Positions 44,952 to 55,441 of a stretch of DNA of 64,000 nt are shown here, in pieces (positions within the stretch are counted from its first letter, which is position 1; every line of letters starts with the position of its first letter). The stretch comes from Rhizomys pruinosus (Eukaryota > Chordata > Mammalia > Rodentia > Spalacidae). The stretch lies in contig VZQC01009601.1 in NCBI GenBank assembly GCA_009823505.1, positions 3,083,715 to 3,147,714 on the forward strand. Reading direction: 5' to 3'. The position numbers were made by a program, and so were the translations under genes. The notes under the pieces were generated by a model. That model did not search any database, was not told the origin of the DNA, and was given only the letters and a program-made list of their open reading frames with translations.

Positions 44952-45745
44952 TTATTTATTGTTTATCCCAAAGATCTTATGTTAATATCATAATGTAAAA
45001 AGCAGCATAACCTTAAAAGTCCCACGGTCTTTACAATTTTCAAAAACTGCAGTTGAACCTCTATACCTGCTGCCTTTTGTGGTATTCCCACAGACTCGGA
45101 GTCCCCAGTGCCCTGCTGTATCCACTGTGCTTGAGGCTGTGCCTTTATCAATGGCCTCTCCTGGTTTCTCACAGTGCAGAGGCTCAGTTGTTCTCCATTG
45201 CTTCTTCATGACTTCAAAAGTAGTGCCACAAGGGAGAGTCTTATACTTTGCCAGGCTGGTTCCTTGAGATTCAGGTTTGGACAGTTCTGGACCACAGCTT
45301 CTGTGTGCTGACCTAGAGGAAATACTTTCCAGATAATTTCACCTTAATAAGGCTGATCTTTTAAAAATCATAGTTGAGTTTTCAGCCTGAGCTAACTAGC
45401 AATGATTGTCCCAGTGAAAGATCATCTTATTTATGTGTTGTTAGTTTCTTATAAATAACATCAGCACCAACTGACCAGAAACCACAAATTTCTAATTCAA
45501 AATAGACAAATAGCCCAGACAGATTCTTTTAAGCACTCTCAAGCTTCTAGATGAAACTTCCCAGGCTACACCCAGACCCTCTCCATTTTCTCAACATTCC
45601 AAGCTCCCACAAAACAGTTTATGAATTTCTGAGCACTTGATGGCTATTCCAGTTCAATAGCTCCCAAATCCTCCACAATCCTTTGCAAAACAACATGGTC
45701 AGATCCATCACAGCAATATACCACATCCCTCCTACCAGTTTTTGC
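44952..45745. other. non-genic stretch, GC-moderate
   Basis: Overlapping frames on both strands at 44,963-45,267 have no domain I recognise. 45,330-45,700 is unique-looking and could be an old ERV/LTR remnant, but I cannot support that. Confidence 0.45.
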
Positions 45746-45937
45746 CTTAATTGGATTTCCTATTGCTCTGCTGACACACTCTGACCAAAAGCAATTTGGG
45801 GAGATAAGTGTATATTGAACTTTACATTCCCACATGAAGAAAATCAGGGCAGGAACTCAAAGTAGGGACTGGGAGGGAGGAGCTGAAGCAGAGACCACAC
45901 TTACCGCTGTCTGGCTTGCTAAATCCCTGTTCTTTTA

Positions 45938-46104
45938 TTTTTTTTTTTTTTTTTTTTTTTTCCCTTTTGGAGACAGGGTCTCCCTGTAGCCCCAGCTATC
46001 CCGGAACTCACTCTGTAGACCAGGCTGGCCTTGAACTCACAGAGATCCGCCTGCCTCTGCTTCGTGAGTGTTAGGATTAAAGGCGTGTGCCACCATGCCC
46101 AGCT
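45938..46104 (-). repeat. B1 SINE (antisense)
   Basis: Poly-T of about 24, 'ggagacagggtctccctgta', 'gaccaggctggccttgaact', 'gtgccaccatgcccagc'. Confidence 0.94.
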
Positions 46105-46205
46105 TAAAGGCAGTATTTAGCTGCCATGTAGGTGCTGGGAATCGAACTCAGGTCCTCTGCAAAAGCAGTAGGCGCTCTTAACTACTGAGCCATCTCTTCA
46201 GCTCC
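46105..46205 (-). repeat. B2-like SINE head fragment (antisense)
   Basis: Only the reversed tRNA-like head remains: 'gctgggaatcgaactcaggt' and 'actgagccatctcttcagct'. It is joined directly to the B1 to its left, possibly another B1/B2-like chimera or a B1 inserted in a SINE. Confidence 0.88.
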
Positions 46206-46301
46206 TGTTCTTAACCAGCTCAGGCCCAACTGCTCAGGGATGGCACTGCCCACAGTGGGCTCAGCCCTCCTGCATCAATTAGCAATTAAGAAAATCTCTC
46301 C

Positions 46302-46425
46302 ACCGGGCTTGGCCTTTAGCACTTGGAGGCAGAAGCAGGCGGATCTTTGTGAGTTCAAGGCCAGCCTGGTCTACAGAGTGAGTTCCAGGATAGCTGGGGC
46401 TACAGGGAGACAAAAATAAATAAAA
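46302..46425 (+). repeat. B1 SINE
   Basis: 'gaggcagaagcaggcggatc', 'gttcaaggccagcctggtct' and 'gctggggctacagggagac'. The start is truncated or mutated. Confidence 0.9.
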
Positions 46426-46767
46426 AAGAGAAGAAACTGTCTCATAGACAGTCTGATGGAGGGAATTCCTCAATTATTTTTCTTTCTTCCCAGGAGCCTC
46501 TAGTTTGCAACAAGTTGACAATAAACAAACAAACAACCAAATAAATATAAATAAATAAAATAAAACCAGTATAGGTATGAAGTCAACAACTACAGAAGTA
46601 GTAGATTAAGTAGGATTAATTTGTTGTTGCCTGACTTGCTATAAAACTCTGTTCGCTAAATTATTTTCCTCTTTACCATATAAAATGAGAGCTTTAAATA
46701 TGCATTAAAATTATATAATAATATATGTAACTAAATCATATATATGTGTGTGTATGTACGTATGATT

Positions 46768-46898
46768 TTCTTGTAGCCCAGTGGGCCTGGAACTCACAAT
46801 GCAGAGCACCAGGCTGGCCTCCATCTCACAGACACACATCTGCCTCTGCCTCACAAGTGTGCTAGAATCAAAGGCAAGAGCCACCATGCCTAGCTAAA
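46768..46898 (-). repeat. B1 SINE (antisense), older
   Basis: 'tagcccagtgggcctggaac', 'accaggctggcctccatctc' and 'gagccaccatgcctagct' with several substitutions. Confidence 0.85.
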
Positions 46899-47414
46899 AT
46901 AACTATTTTAATGCATCAACTCTCTCAAAACATGTAATATAAAAATTATATTTTAAAAGACATAAAATTTCATAGCACAACAATAAAGCATATATTCTTA
47001 AAAGCATCTGTGCAATGTTTTAACAATTTTCTATTGTTTATTTTTTATAGTTCATAGGAGAAAAAGTGAGTTTTAATTTATTCATCACCTCTATGATCTT
47101 ATTTAATAGCCGTTTCATCTTTTAAATATTTTCAAGTGTTTGAGAATTTCATGCATGCATATAACATGTCTTGATCAAGTCCTCCCCTCCAATTCTTTCT
47201 AGAGCTTGTGCAGACTATCAGAATTTTACTCAACTGTGAAGAAGAAGAATATTTATAGAATCATGGAAGTAACTGGAAGATATTTTACTGACTGGGAAAG
47301 GCCAGACCTAGAACAAATTCTCACATATGAGGGTCCTAGCTTTGAACTTTTAAACCTGTATGTTTAACTTGGAGTGTCTGTAAAGTCCAGGATGCTAGAA
47401 AGGAGCCATGCGGT
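46899..47414. other. non-genic AT-rich stretch
   Basis: 47,200-47,340 ('actcaactgtgaagaagaag', 'tcacatatgagggtcc') faintly resembles L1 ORF2 3'-end sequence but is too diverged to call. Confidence 0.4.
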
Positions 47415-47440
47415 AGGGTCAATTTATTTTAATTGCGTGT

Positions 47441-47486
<46 letters not shown>

Positions 47487-47657
47487 GTGTGTTTGAATAT
47501 ATGCACTTTTAAGTATAGGTGCCTCTGGAAACCAGAAAATGGGGTCAGGTTCCCTGGAGCAGGAGTTCCAAGCAGTTGTGTAGGTGCTGGCAATAGAAGT
47601 CTCTCCCCTGGAAGAAGAATACATTCTCTTCACCACTGAGCCACATCTTCAGCCCCT
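47415..47657 (-). repeat. B2-like SINE (antisense) with (TG)n
   Basis: The reversed body contains 'caggttccctggagcaggag', 'gtgtaggtgctggcaatag' and 'accactgagccacatcttca'. A TG array (47,436-47,491) occupies the 3' tail region. Confidence 0.85.
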
Positions 47658-48668
47658 TCTTTTTCCTGTTTTTAATACTTTATTTTAGAAGCCTCCTTTA
47701 CAATTGCAAGAAAGGAAAATACAGATTGGGAATGAAATTTTGTATCTTTTCTTTTAAAATTTATTCGCCCTGAAAATATGATTTCTTTAGCTGTTGCGCT
47801 ACATTTTCTATGCACCCAAAAAAAGACTTCAAGGAGAAAAGAAAATCTATCTCTATGCTCTCTCTTCTTGCCTGTTTCTTTTTGGTTCCCTCAGAAACAC
47901 AGGAGATAAATATAACATAGCAGGTTAGACAAAAAAGTATCCCTTGGACTTTGAAAACATTTCATCAAAATGAAATAGAGTATCTCCTATCTAGTATGCA
48001 TTTCTTCTTCTTGGCTTTAGTTTTATATCTGTGTGTCCTCATTTCTGCATTCTTTTTCTAACACAACCCCAACTATAATAGTCTGCCTGTCACCAATGTT
48101 TAAACATTGCAAATGGAACATTTTTCTCAAAGTACTTCTGTAGATATTTTCTATATTTTCTCCTTCATGCACATAAAACACCCAGCAGTGTTTACATCAT
48201 CAGAGGTCCCTGAGAGTATTGGATAGATAGTAACAGCATTGCTATGCAAGTTGCATAAACACACATACAAGCATACACACATGAGCATCTGGTCACATAG
48301 GGATATGCACACACTGCTATATACACACATACAACACAAATACATGCACATTGTCCTATTTTGCTTACACATGGCTGCCATTGAAATATCAAAGAATACA
48401 TGTTTTTGCATAGTCAGAAGTGGAGTTTGGTCCTGTACCAGCTTCCTTCCACCACTTTGCTCATTCACAGAGCTCCTCATGGAAAGATATTCCCGAGAGA
48501 AGCTTTAACATATGGTTGTTGATCTTGTGCAGCCACTTATACTTCTAGTTATCGGTTTGGCTGGTGATTTTTGTTCCATGTTGCCTGTGATGTACTGACC
48601 TTTAATTCCTCTCAATCAAGTGGCAAAGCGTGCAGTGTGATGAGTTATCACACCTAGTAACTCCTGAT
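47658..48668. other. non-genic stretch
   Basis: AT-rich. CA-rich text at 48,255-48,350 is a degenerate dinucleotide repeat and gives the Cys/Val-rich minus frames. No gene. Confidence 0.5.
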
Positions 48669-48898
48669 AAGAGTTCCAGCAAGAGCTGGAGAGATAGCCT
48701 AGCGGTTAAGAACACAGACTGCTCTTGCAGAAGACCCGGGTTCAATCCCCAGCACCCACATGGTGGCTACCATCTTTAACTCCAGTTCCAGGGGAATCCG
48801 AGACTCTCTTCTGACCTCCATGGCATTGCAAGACACCGGTGCACACACCTACATGCAGACAATACATTCATACACGTACAAAAAAAGAGTTCCAGCAA
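48669..48898 (+). repeat. B2-like SINE with perfect 14-bp TSD
   Basis: SINE body 48,683-48,884 ('gagatagcctagcggttaag', 'gggttcaatccccagcaccc', 'acattcatacacgtac') flanked by identical 'aagagttccagcaa' at 48,669-48,682 and 48,885-48,898. A young insertion. Confidence 0.97.
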
Positions 48899-49014
48899 TT
48901 TGGACAAACAAGAAGTTTAGTGCCTCAATGGGAAACTGGAGGAAAAAAAATATATATGTGTATTTTTTTGCCAGTATATATATATATATATATACTCTGT
49001 TACTCTGTGATGGG

Positions 49015-49430
49015 CAAGCTTGGTTTTTGACTTGGCTCACCTGGGAAGAGGGAATTTCAATTGAGAAATTTCCTCTATCAGATTGACTTGAGGGCAGATT
49101 TCTGGGGCATTTTTTTAATTGCTAACTGATGTAGGAGGGCCTAGCCCACTATGGGCAGTGCCATCTCTGGGTAGGTGGGTATAGCCCATATCAGGTAGCT
49201 GAGCATGACCCTAAAAGCCAGCCAGCAAATGTGTATTACTCAGTGGTTTCTGCTTTACTTCCTCTCTTGGCTTCCCTTGATGATGAACTGTAACATGTAA
49301 GTGAAATAAATAATTTCCTTACCCAAGGTACTTTGAGTCAGTGTTTCAATATAGAAACAAACTATTATTAGCTCTGAGTCCACTCACTATAATGGGATTT
49401 TGAGTAAGACCCTGGTATTTTGAAAATTAA
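49015..49430 (-). repeat. rodent LTR-like interspersed repeat (antisense)
   Basis: Reverse orientation of the 44,235 family: 'cacctgggaagagggaattt', 'cactatgggcagtgccatct', 'cttcccttgatgatgaactg', 'tgtttcaatatagaaacaaa'. The 3' flank 'gctctgagtccactcacta' recurs at 50,250. Confidence 0.65.
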
Positions 49431-50154
49431 TTAAGAAACTACATATAAGTAGATGCAAACTCAATCACATTCTTCATAGGGATCAGAAAGCAGTATTTGT
49501 GAGTTTTGCTTTACAACACTGGAATATCTACACCCAAAGGTTACAACAGATCAGGAACCATGAATCCATTTGAGTCATGAAGGATCCTTTCAAGGAGGAA
49601 GTGAGAATTTACCGAATAATACAGAATAATCCATTCTGTAATGGGTTTGGTGCTTTAGCTTTTACATGCACTCATTTGTTATCTGGGTTTATTTCTTCTG
49701 ATTACAGTTATGATAGATTGTCAGTGGAGGAATAGTCTTCCACAAAAGCTAATACTGAGAAGTAATGGTGAAGATGAATACAGAATATAGCTGGCAGAGT
49801 ACAGGAAGTCCTTTTTTCCAGCTGCCTTCAGATATTTCAATAAATATTCTGTAACATTGTCCTGGTTTTATATAACAGATAACATATGGGAGCATAATCC
49901 TCCAGTGGCATGCTGACAAGATAACTTATATGTCCCATAACAGCAGTTTGTAGTAGAAATAAAGTTGTCAAATGGTATATGGAGAAAATTCTTTACATTA
50001 TACTGTAACCATCTCCCAAGCATAATGGCTCTTATTTTCATAAATGTGATCAAATGCAATAATAAACTCAGAAGACAACTGTAGTGTCTTTTGGATTTTT
50101 TTTTTTCCTTTTGGCTGCTGAACTATATTCTAGTTTTTGCATTGATCTTATAGT
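49431..50154. other. non-genic stretch
   Basis: Unique AT-rich DNA, nothing specific. Confidence 0.5.
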
Positions 50155-50300
50155 TGTCGTGTTGACATTCTGTGACGAGGTGATCATTTCCTTATCAGTG
50201 TGCTTTCAGTCAGTGTTTTATGACAGCAATACAGAAGGAAACCAGGACTGGCTCTGAGTTCACTCATTGGGATTATGAGTAATACTGTCAGATTGCTTCA
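50155..50300 (-). repeat. fragment of the same LTR-like repeat
   Basis: 'cagtcagtgttttatgacag', then 'ctctgagttcactcattggg' and 'attatgagtaatactg' match 49,335-49,420. Confidence 0.55.
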
Positions 50301-50325
50301 ATTCAAGAGTCAGGTTTAGTGTAAG

Positions 50326-50592
50326 AATTGCTCCAGGGCTGGAGACATGGCCCAGCGGTTTAGAGCACCGACCCCTCTTGTAGAGGACCCAGGTTCGATC
50401 CCCAGCACCCACATGGCGGCTGAGAACCGTCCGAAACTACAATTCCAGGAGAACTCCAGTTCTCCAGTTCCAGCGGAATCCGACGCTCTCTTCTGATCTC
50501 CACGGCATTTCACGACACGGGTGCACAAACCTGCAGGCAGACAGTACATTCATACACATACAGAAATAAAAAAAAAAAAAAAAATTGCTCCA
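50326..50592 (+). repeat. B2-like SINE with perfect 10-bp TSD
   Basis: Near-consensus copy (50,336-50,582, 'gacatggcccagcggtttag', 'aggttcgatccccagcaccc', 'cattcatacacatacagaaa') between identical 'aattgctcca' at 50,326-50,335 and 50,583-50,592. Confidence 0.96.
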
Positions 50593-50719
50593 TAGGTGCT
50601 AAGAAGGTCTTCTGGGTTCTAAGCTGCAGTGAGTTGTTCAGAGCCAGGCAATGGTGCTGGTCTTAAGTTTGTATTTCTCCTGTAGCAAAAAGACAGTAGA
50701 TGGTCACCTCCAGGATTTT

Positions 50720-50905
50720 AAAATAGTTATCATGAGCTGGGCATGGTGGCACATGCCTTTAATCCTAGCACTTGGGAGGCAGAGGCAGGCGGATCTTTGT
50801 GAGTTCAAGGCCAGCCTGGTCCACAGAGAGATTTCCAGGCTAGCTGGGGCTACAGGGAGTCCTTATCTCAAAAAGACCAAAAAAAAAAAAAATAGTTATC
50901 ATGAG
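50720..50905 (+). repeat. B1 SINE with perfect 17-bp TSD
   Basis: B1 body 50,737-50,890 ('tgggcatggtggcacatgcc', 'gaggcagaggcaggcggatc', poly-A) flanked by identical 'aaaatagttatcatgag' at 50,720-50,736 and 50,889-50,905 (the first bases overlap the A tail). Young insertion. Confidence 0.97.
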
Positions 50906-50960
50906 GGATTTTAGTATTTATTTTAACTGAGACTGAAATGGGTGATTACTGGGGTTATAT

Positions 50961-50999
50961 ATCTCTATGTCTACATGCTATCTCTATGTCTACATGCTA
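50961..50999. repeat. 20-bp tandem duplication
   Basis: 'atctctatgtctacatgct' is repeated back to back. Confidence 0.9.
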
Positions 51000-51126
51000 A
51001 CAGCAAATCTTTTATGACCCAAACACATGCTAGACCCAAGTCAAAATCCTAGGTAAAGCCTAGGTGCCTGGAAAGTTATCATTCCACCTCCAGTGTGTTG
51101 ACAGGTGGACAGTGGTACAAAATTAC

Positions 51127-51191
51127 CAGTCTCTCTCTGTCTCTCTGTCTCTCTGTCTCTCTCTCTCTGTCTCTCTGTCTCTCTGTCTCTC

Positions 51192-51241
<50 letters not shown>
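51127..51241. repeat. (TC)n microsatellite with TG interruptions
   Basis: About 110 bp of TC with regular 'tctg' interruptions in the first half, pure in the second. Reading frames through it are artefacts. Confidence 0.96.
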
Positions 51242-51243
<2 letters not shown>

Positions 51244-52877
51244 GTGTATGAGTGTGGACATGTGTGGGGCATGTTTACTTTGGGACAGGTTTACTTTCTG
51301 TTGTTGGCTTGTGCCCTCCAGCCTGAGGCTTCTCAGGATACACCTATCTTTGCTTCTAGTCTCACAACAGGAACACTGGTATTTAAATGTGCATTACTCC
51401 ACCCAGCTTCGCATGGGTTCTGAGGATGTGAATTCATATCCTTACATTTGTGCAGCAAGTACTGAGTCATTATATGCTATACAACATAAAGGTCAATAGA
51501 GCAATTTAATATTTATGCTCAATCAAGAAACTATAGAGGGTTATGTTGAAATCAAATATAACTCTACACATATTTAACTGTGGCAAACTGAAAAACACAT
51601 AGTAGTGTATCATCTTGCACACACACCACACAAAAATAACAGCATTCTTTAGTTCCAGTTAGGCTTGTTCGGTTTGTATCTATCATTGGTAACAGAGCAT
51701 GTTGTGAAACTGTCCATTGCAGCAACATTTACGGTACTGAGATGTTTTAATTAGAAGCATGATATTTCAAGAAGGTGTTCACAGTGGCTAAACATACAGA
51801 ACGGAATGAGAACAAAACTGTTCTGTGGCAGAGAAACCCCTGAGAAGGCCTCATGCAAAACCGTGAGGAATAAATCAAGACCAAGGAGGTGACAGAGGTA
51901 GAAGAGGAAGGTCAGAAAAATATTGGGTTTGAAATATAGATGGATATAAATGGAACTATTGTTCAGAAAGGAGTGAAGGTGAAGTTTCTGACTTGCTGCT
52001 AATGAAGGCAAAGCAATATATCAATGATGGAAAAAAAGAAATGCAATAGAAAAAGACACCTTTATGACAAGGTTGGTATTTTTGGATCATGTAATTTTGA
52101 ATGATAGGGGTATGGGCATAGATATTTAGAAATATCCCTTCAGAAGATACATACAAGTGTCCACATAGGAAGACAAAAATGAACAAGGGGCATCAAAATG
52201 CCACTCAACATCCCTAGTTGGAAAAAGTTGGGAAAAAAACAAAATAAGAATATGAGAAAGAGCAGGGCCAAGAAACTTAGTGAGAAACTAACAATATTTA
52301 CAATTTCCTAGAACTGGTATTAAAGAGACCTTTAGGAAAACAATAAAAAAATAAAAGAAACCTTTAGAACCACCTTGATCGTAAATTGCTTCTCCTCCAC
52401 CCTCCCCAGTTTTATTCAAGTACTTGAGTGATTTGGCAATGGCAGAGGTGAGAGAATTTAAAGCAGGTGATAAGCTCTTATAATGTGGATCTCATAGACT
52501 TCTGAGGAACAGCAGCAAGTGGAGGGCTTTGTCCACAGTTAAGACAGAAGAAATTACTATTAAAAGCAGAACTTTTGTTAAATTGTTCACACTGAATTAA
52601 AATTTTATCAGGTTTACTGCATAATTATTTGACCCCTGGCCTCATTTGGCTTAGTGAATAACTTGTCAGTGCCCACATTCAAACTAGAAGGGAACAGTGC
52701 CTATAAGCACAACTGGACAAGAATGTGCCTTGTAAACCTTGGCAAGCTATGTTGGCAAAACTACTATTGCTTTGTCTTCAAAAATAACTTATTTGTCCTA
52801 ACAGATTAGAATTCCAAGCATGACTTTTTGTCATCCCAACTGACATCATGAACTGTGATACAATAAAACAAAGTAAG
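51242..52877. other. non-genic stretch
   Basis: 51,242-51,460 may hold a degenerate antisense SINE ('tgtgtatgagtgtggacatg', 'ggttctgaggatgtgaattc'). The rest is AT-rich unique DNA without coding signal. Confidence 0.45.
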
Positions 52878-53036
52878 GGAGCTGCACAGATGGCTCAGCA
52901 GTTATGATTGTTTACACACTGCTCTGGCAAGGGGACCTATGGCAGGTGACCACAACTCTCTGTACCTCCAGCCCAGAAGAATCCAATGCCTCTGAGCTCT
53001 GTGGGCACCTGTACTCTCATGCATATACTCTCCCCC

Positions 53037-53083
<47 letters not shown>

Positions 53084-53150
53084 ACACACACAGAGCAACA
53101 CATATACCCTCCCCCCAAACACACACACACATACACACAAACACATAATT
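52878..53150 (+). repeat. old B2-like SINE ending in (CA)n arrays
   Basis: Head 'gagctgcacagatggctcag', then 'aatccaatgcctctgagctc', followed by CA arrays at 53,039-53,095 and 53,117-53,140 separated by a repeated 'ccccccaaacacac' motif. Confidence 0.75.
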
Positions 53151-53239
53151 TAAAAAATTAATATTGAATGTTAACATGATAAATGATAAAATAAAACATA
53201 GCACTCATGTAATATGAAATCTTCAAAACAATAATTACC

Positions 53240-53540
53240 TATGCTGATTAATTCCATGTGTCAACTTATCTGATCCATGGCGTGACCAGTTATTTGGTAA
53301 CAAATTATTCTAGGTCACACATTGTTTATAGAAAAATTATTTTAGATGAGATTAACATTGAAATGTGTATTCAGCATACAGTAAAGCAGATTTTCCTCAA
53401 TAAAGGTGAATGACCTCGCACATCAGTTAAATGACTGAAGACCAGCTGCCTTAAGCAGGAAGAAATTTCCTAATTGACTGTCTTAACGCTCAGTCACCAT
53501 GCCTCTCCTGTATTCCTAGTCTTTCTGTCCATCATGGAAG
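53240..53540 (+). repeat. ancient LTR-like repeat, 5' part
   Basis: 'ccatgtgtcaacttatctga', 'gatgagattaacattgaaat' and 'cagtaaagcagattttcctc' resemble a eutherian-wide repeat that starts 'tgtgtcaacttgactgg'. I cannot name the family with confidence. A possible terminal part, 'tctagagagccctgactaag', occurs at 55,145. Confidence 0.5.
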
Positions 53541-54129
53541 CTGATTCCTTACACTAAATAGTTACAGATTTGTGTCCAGACACACACACAACATACCCAC
53601 ATATTTATTAAGTTTCTCTAGAGAAATGGGACTCATAGAACAATTCATCTGTGTAAGTCCAGCACACAAACATGCCAAAATAATATTTTTAATGTGAGCA
53701 TGAAGGGTTAATAAATATTATTTTAGAGTGAATTTAAAAAATAAGCTATGAAAGCTCAGAAAATAGTTCTCAGATGAAAAATCAATTTTTTCACTCAATG
53801 TTTCAATATCAATTTTGAGTGCAACTGAGGCAAAAGTATATTATTTTAGGTTTTCCAAAAGCCATTATTTTAAGTTTCATATCCAGTAGCAGTTTAGATT
53901 TCAGTGATATCTAAAAAATGGCTTATAGAATTTTTTTTACAGCTTCAATAGAAAAAAAACAGAAGAAATAATTCAGGTTTGATTCCTGTTCAGCAGTTAT
54001 CTCCTTCTGGCCACAGGACTAGAGTTTTCTTTCAAGGCTATAGCAACACAGATACAGCATTTTTAGCTTCTTAAAAACTTCTAAATACATGACAGATATT
54101 AATGGATAAAAGTTAAAACCATCACTTTC
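53541..54129. other. non-genic stretch
   Basis: AT-rich, nothing specific. Confidence 0.5.
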
Positions 54130-54307
54130 TTTGAAATAAGTTTTTTTTTTTTTTGGTCTTTTCAAGAAAGGGTCTCCCTGTAGCCCCAGCTGTCCTGGAA
54201 CTCACTCTGTAGACCAGGCTGGCCTTGAACTCACAGAGATCTGCCTGCCTCTGCCTCCCAAGTGCTAGGATTAAAGGTGTGCACCACCATGCCTGGCTGA
54301 AATAAGA
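54130..54307 (-). repeat. B1 SINE (antisense) with 9-bp TSD
   Basis: 'aagggtctccctgtagcccc', 'gaccaggctggccttgaact', 'gcaccaccatgcctggc'. 'tgaaataag' occurs on both sides (54,131 and 54,298). Confidence 0.94.
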
Positions 54308-54517
54308 ATTTTTATTTTAACTGTAAAACAGTTTCAGTCCATGTTGTTAATGACCCTTCTTACTAGTAGCTCACTTTAGCTGCATTGCTGCTCCTTGGAG
54401 AGCCCCATGGTGTTGCTGGAAAACATGAATAAAGCCTTTGTTCAAAGCTTCCAACCAAAAATGGGAAGCCAGCAGTTCTGTAACAATAAAAGAATCAACA
54501 GTCTAAAGCAAATGAAT

Positions 54518-54680
54518 GGGCCTGGTGTGGCACACGCCTTTAATCCCAGCACTCAGAAGACAGAGGAAGGCTGGTCTCTGCGAGTTCTAGGCCAGCCTGA
54601 TCTACAGAGAGTTCCAGGCAAGCTGGGGCTACAGGGAGACCCTGTCTTAAAAAGACCAAAAAAAAAAAAAAAAAAAAAAA
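54518..54680 (+). repeat. B1 SINE with poly-A
   Basis: 'gggcctggtgtggcacacgc', 'taggccagcctgatctacag', A20 tail. It lies about 220 bp from the antisense B1 at 54,130, forming an inverted pair. Confidence 0.94.
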
Positions 54681-55189
54681 TGGGATATTTTGAAAATTCC
54701 TTCTGTGATTGCTAATATTCACTGGCAATTTAAGAAGATCTATAGTCAACCATGAAGCAAGTCTCTGAGCCACCTAGGAGGCATTTTCCACTCACCCTAA
54801 GTCACCTTCTGCCAGTGATTTAGATGTAAGGGACTCCATGGGGAATGCTTTTGCTTTGTGCTGCTTCCATTCTCATCTTGCTGATGAATTCATCCACTCT
54901 GTTGTTGCCGTTGCCACTGCTGCTTCCATCCTTCAGTGACATCAGAGCCAGGTTTCTTTGACCTCCACTGTGGACTGAAGACTAGCAGTTCTTCCAGAAT
55001 GTTCCAGGTCCTTAGCAATGACTGAAACTCCTGAAGTTTCTCTAGTGTAAAGACAGCCACTGTTGTACTCTATAGTCTATAACATCTAAGCCAATCTAAT
55101 AAATCTGCTTCTAACATATATTAATTATATTAGTTCTGTTCCTCTAGAGAGCCCTGACTAAGATACCTGCCATTATATTTCACTCTTCA
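54681..55189. other. non-genic stretch
   Basis: 54,880-54,950 is moderately GC-rich with 'gttgttgccgttgccactgc' and then 'tgcttcc', without a coding frame. 55,095-55,170 resembles the 3' end of an ancient LTR-like repeat. Confidence 0.45.
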
Positions 55190-55441
55190 CCTAATGTGGT
55201 ATTTTTTATTAATTAATTATTTTTCATGTGTATGAATGTACTGTCTGCGTGTAGGTTGGTGCAGTGCCGTGGAGGTCAGAAGAGGTTGTCATATCCTGCA
55301 ATGCCAGGGTGGTCCCCTGGAACTGGAGTTAAAGACAGTTCTTAGCCACAACCTGGGTGCTGGGAATCAAACCCAGGTCCTCCGCAAAGTTGGCACTCTT
55401 AACCACTGAGCCATCTCTCCAGCCCCTAATGTGGTATTTTT
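55190..55441 (-). repeat. B2-like SINE (antisense) with perfect 17-bp TSD
   Basis: SINE body between identical 'cctaatgtggtattttt' at 55,190-55,206 and 55,425-55,441. Contains 'atgaatgtactgtctgcgtg' and 'accactgagccatctctcca', with small internal rearrangement around 55,285-55,310. Confidence 0.96.

Larger units (their letters stand above)
45746..46530 (+). repeat. rodent LTR-like repeat with nested SINEs
   Basis: 'ggatttcctattgctctgct', 'ctgaccaaaagcaatttggg', 'ggcaggaactcaaagtaggg', 'atggcactgcccacagtggg', 'attagcaattaagaaaatct'. It is interrupted by an antisense B1 (45,938-46,104), a SINE fragment (46,105-46,205) and a sense B1 (46,302-46,425). Confidence 0.65.

Noticed and set aside
44963..45267. 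Overlapping frames as a processed pseudogene
   Set aside because: I do not recognise any protein. No poly-A tail or TSD brackets the segment.
53039..53140. Direct-repeat array suggestive of CRISPR or a satellite
   Set aside because: Simple (CA)n microsatellite with a short C-rich interruption. There are no unique spacers.
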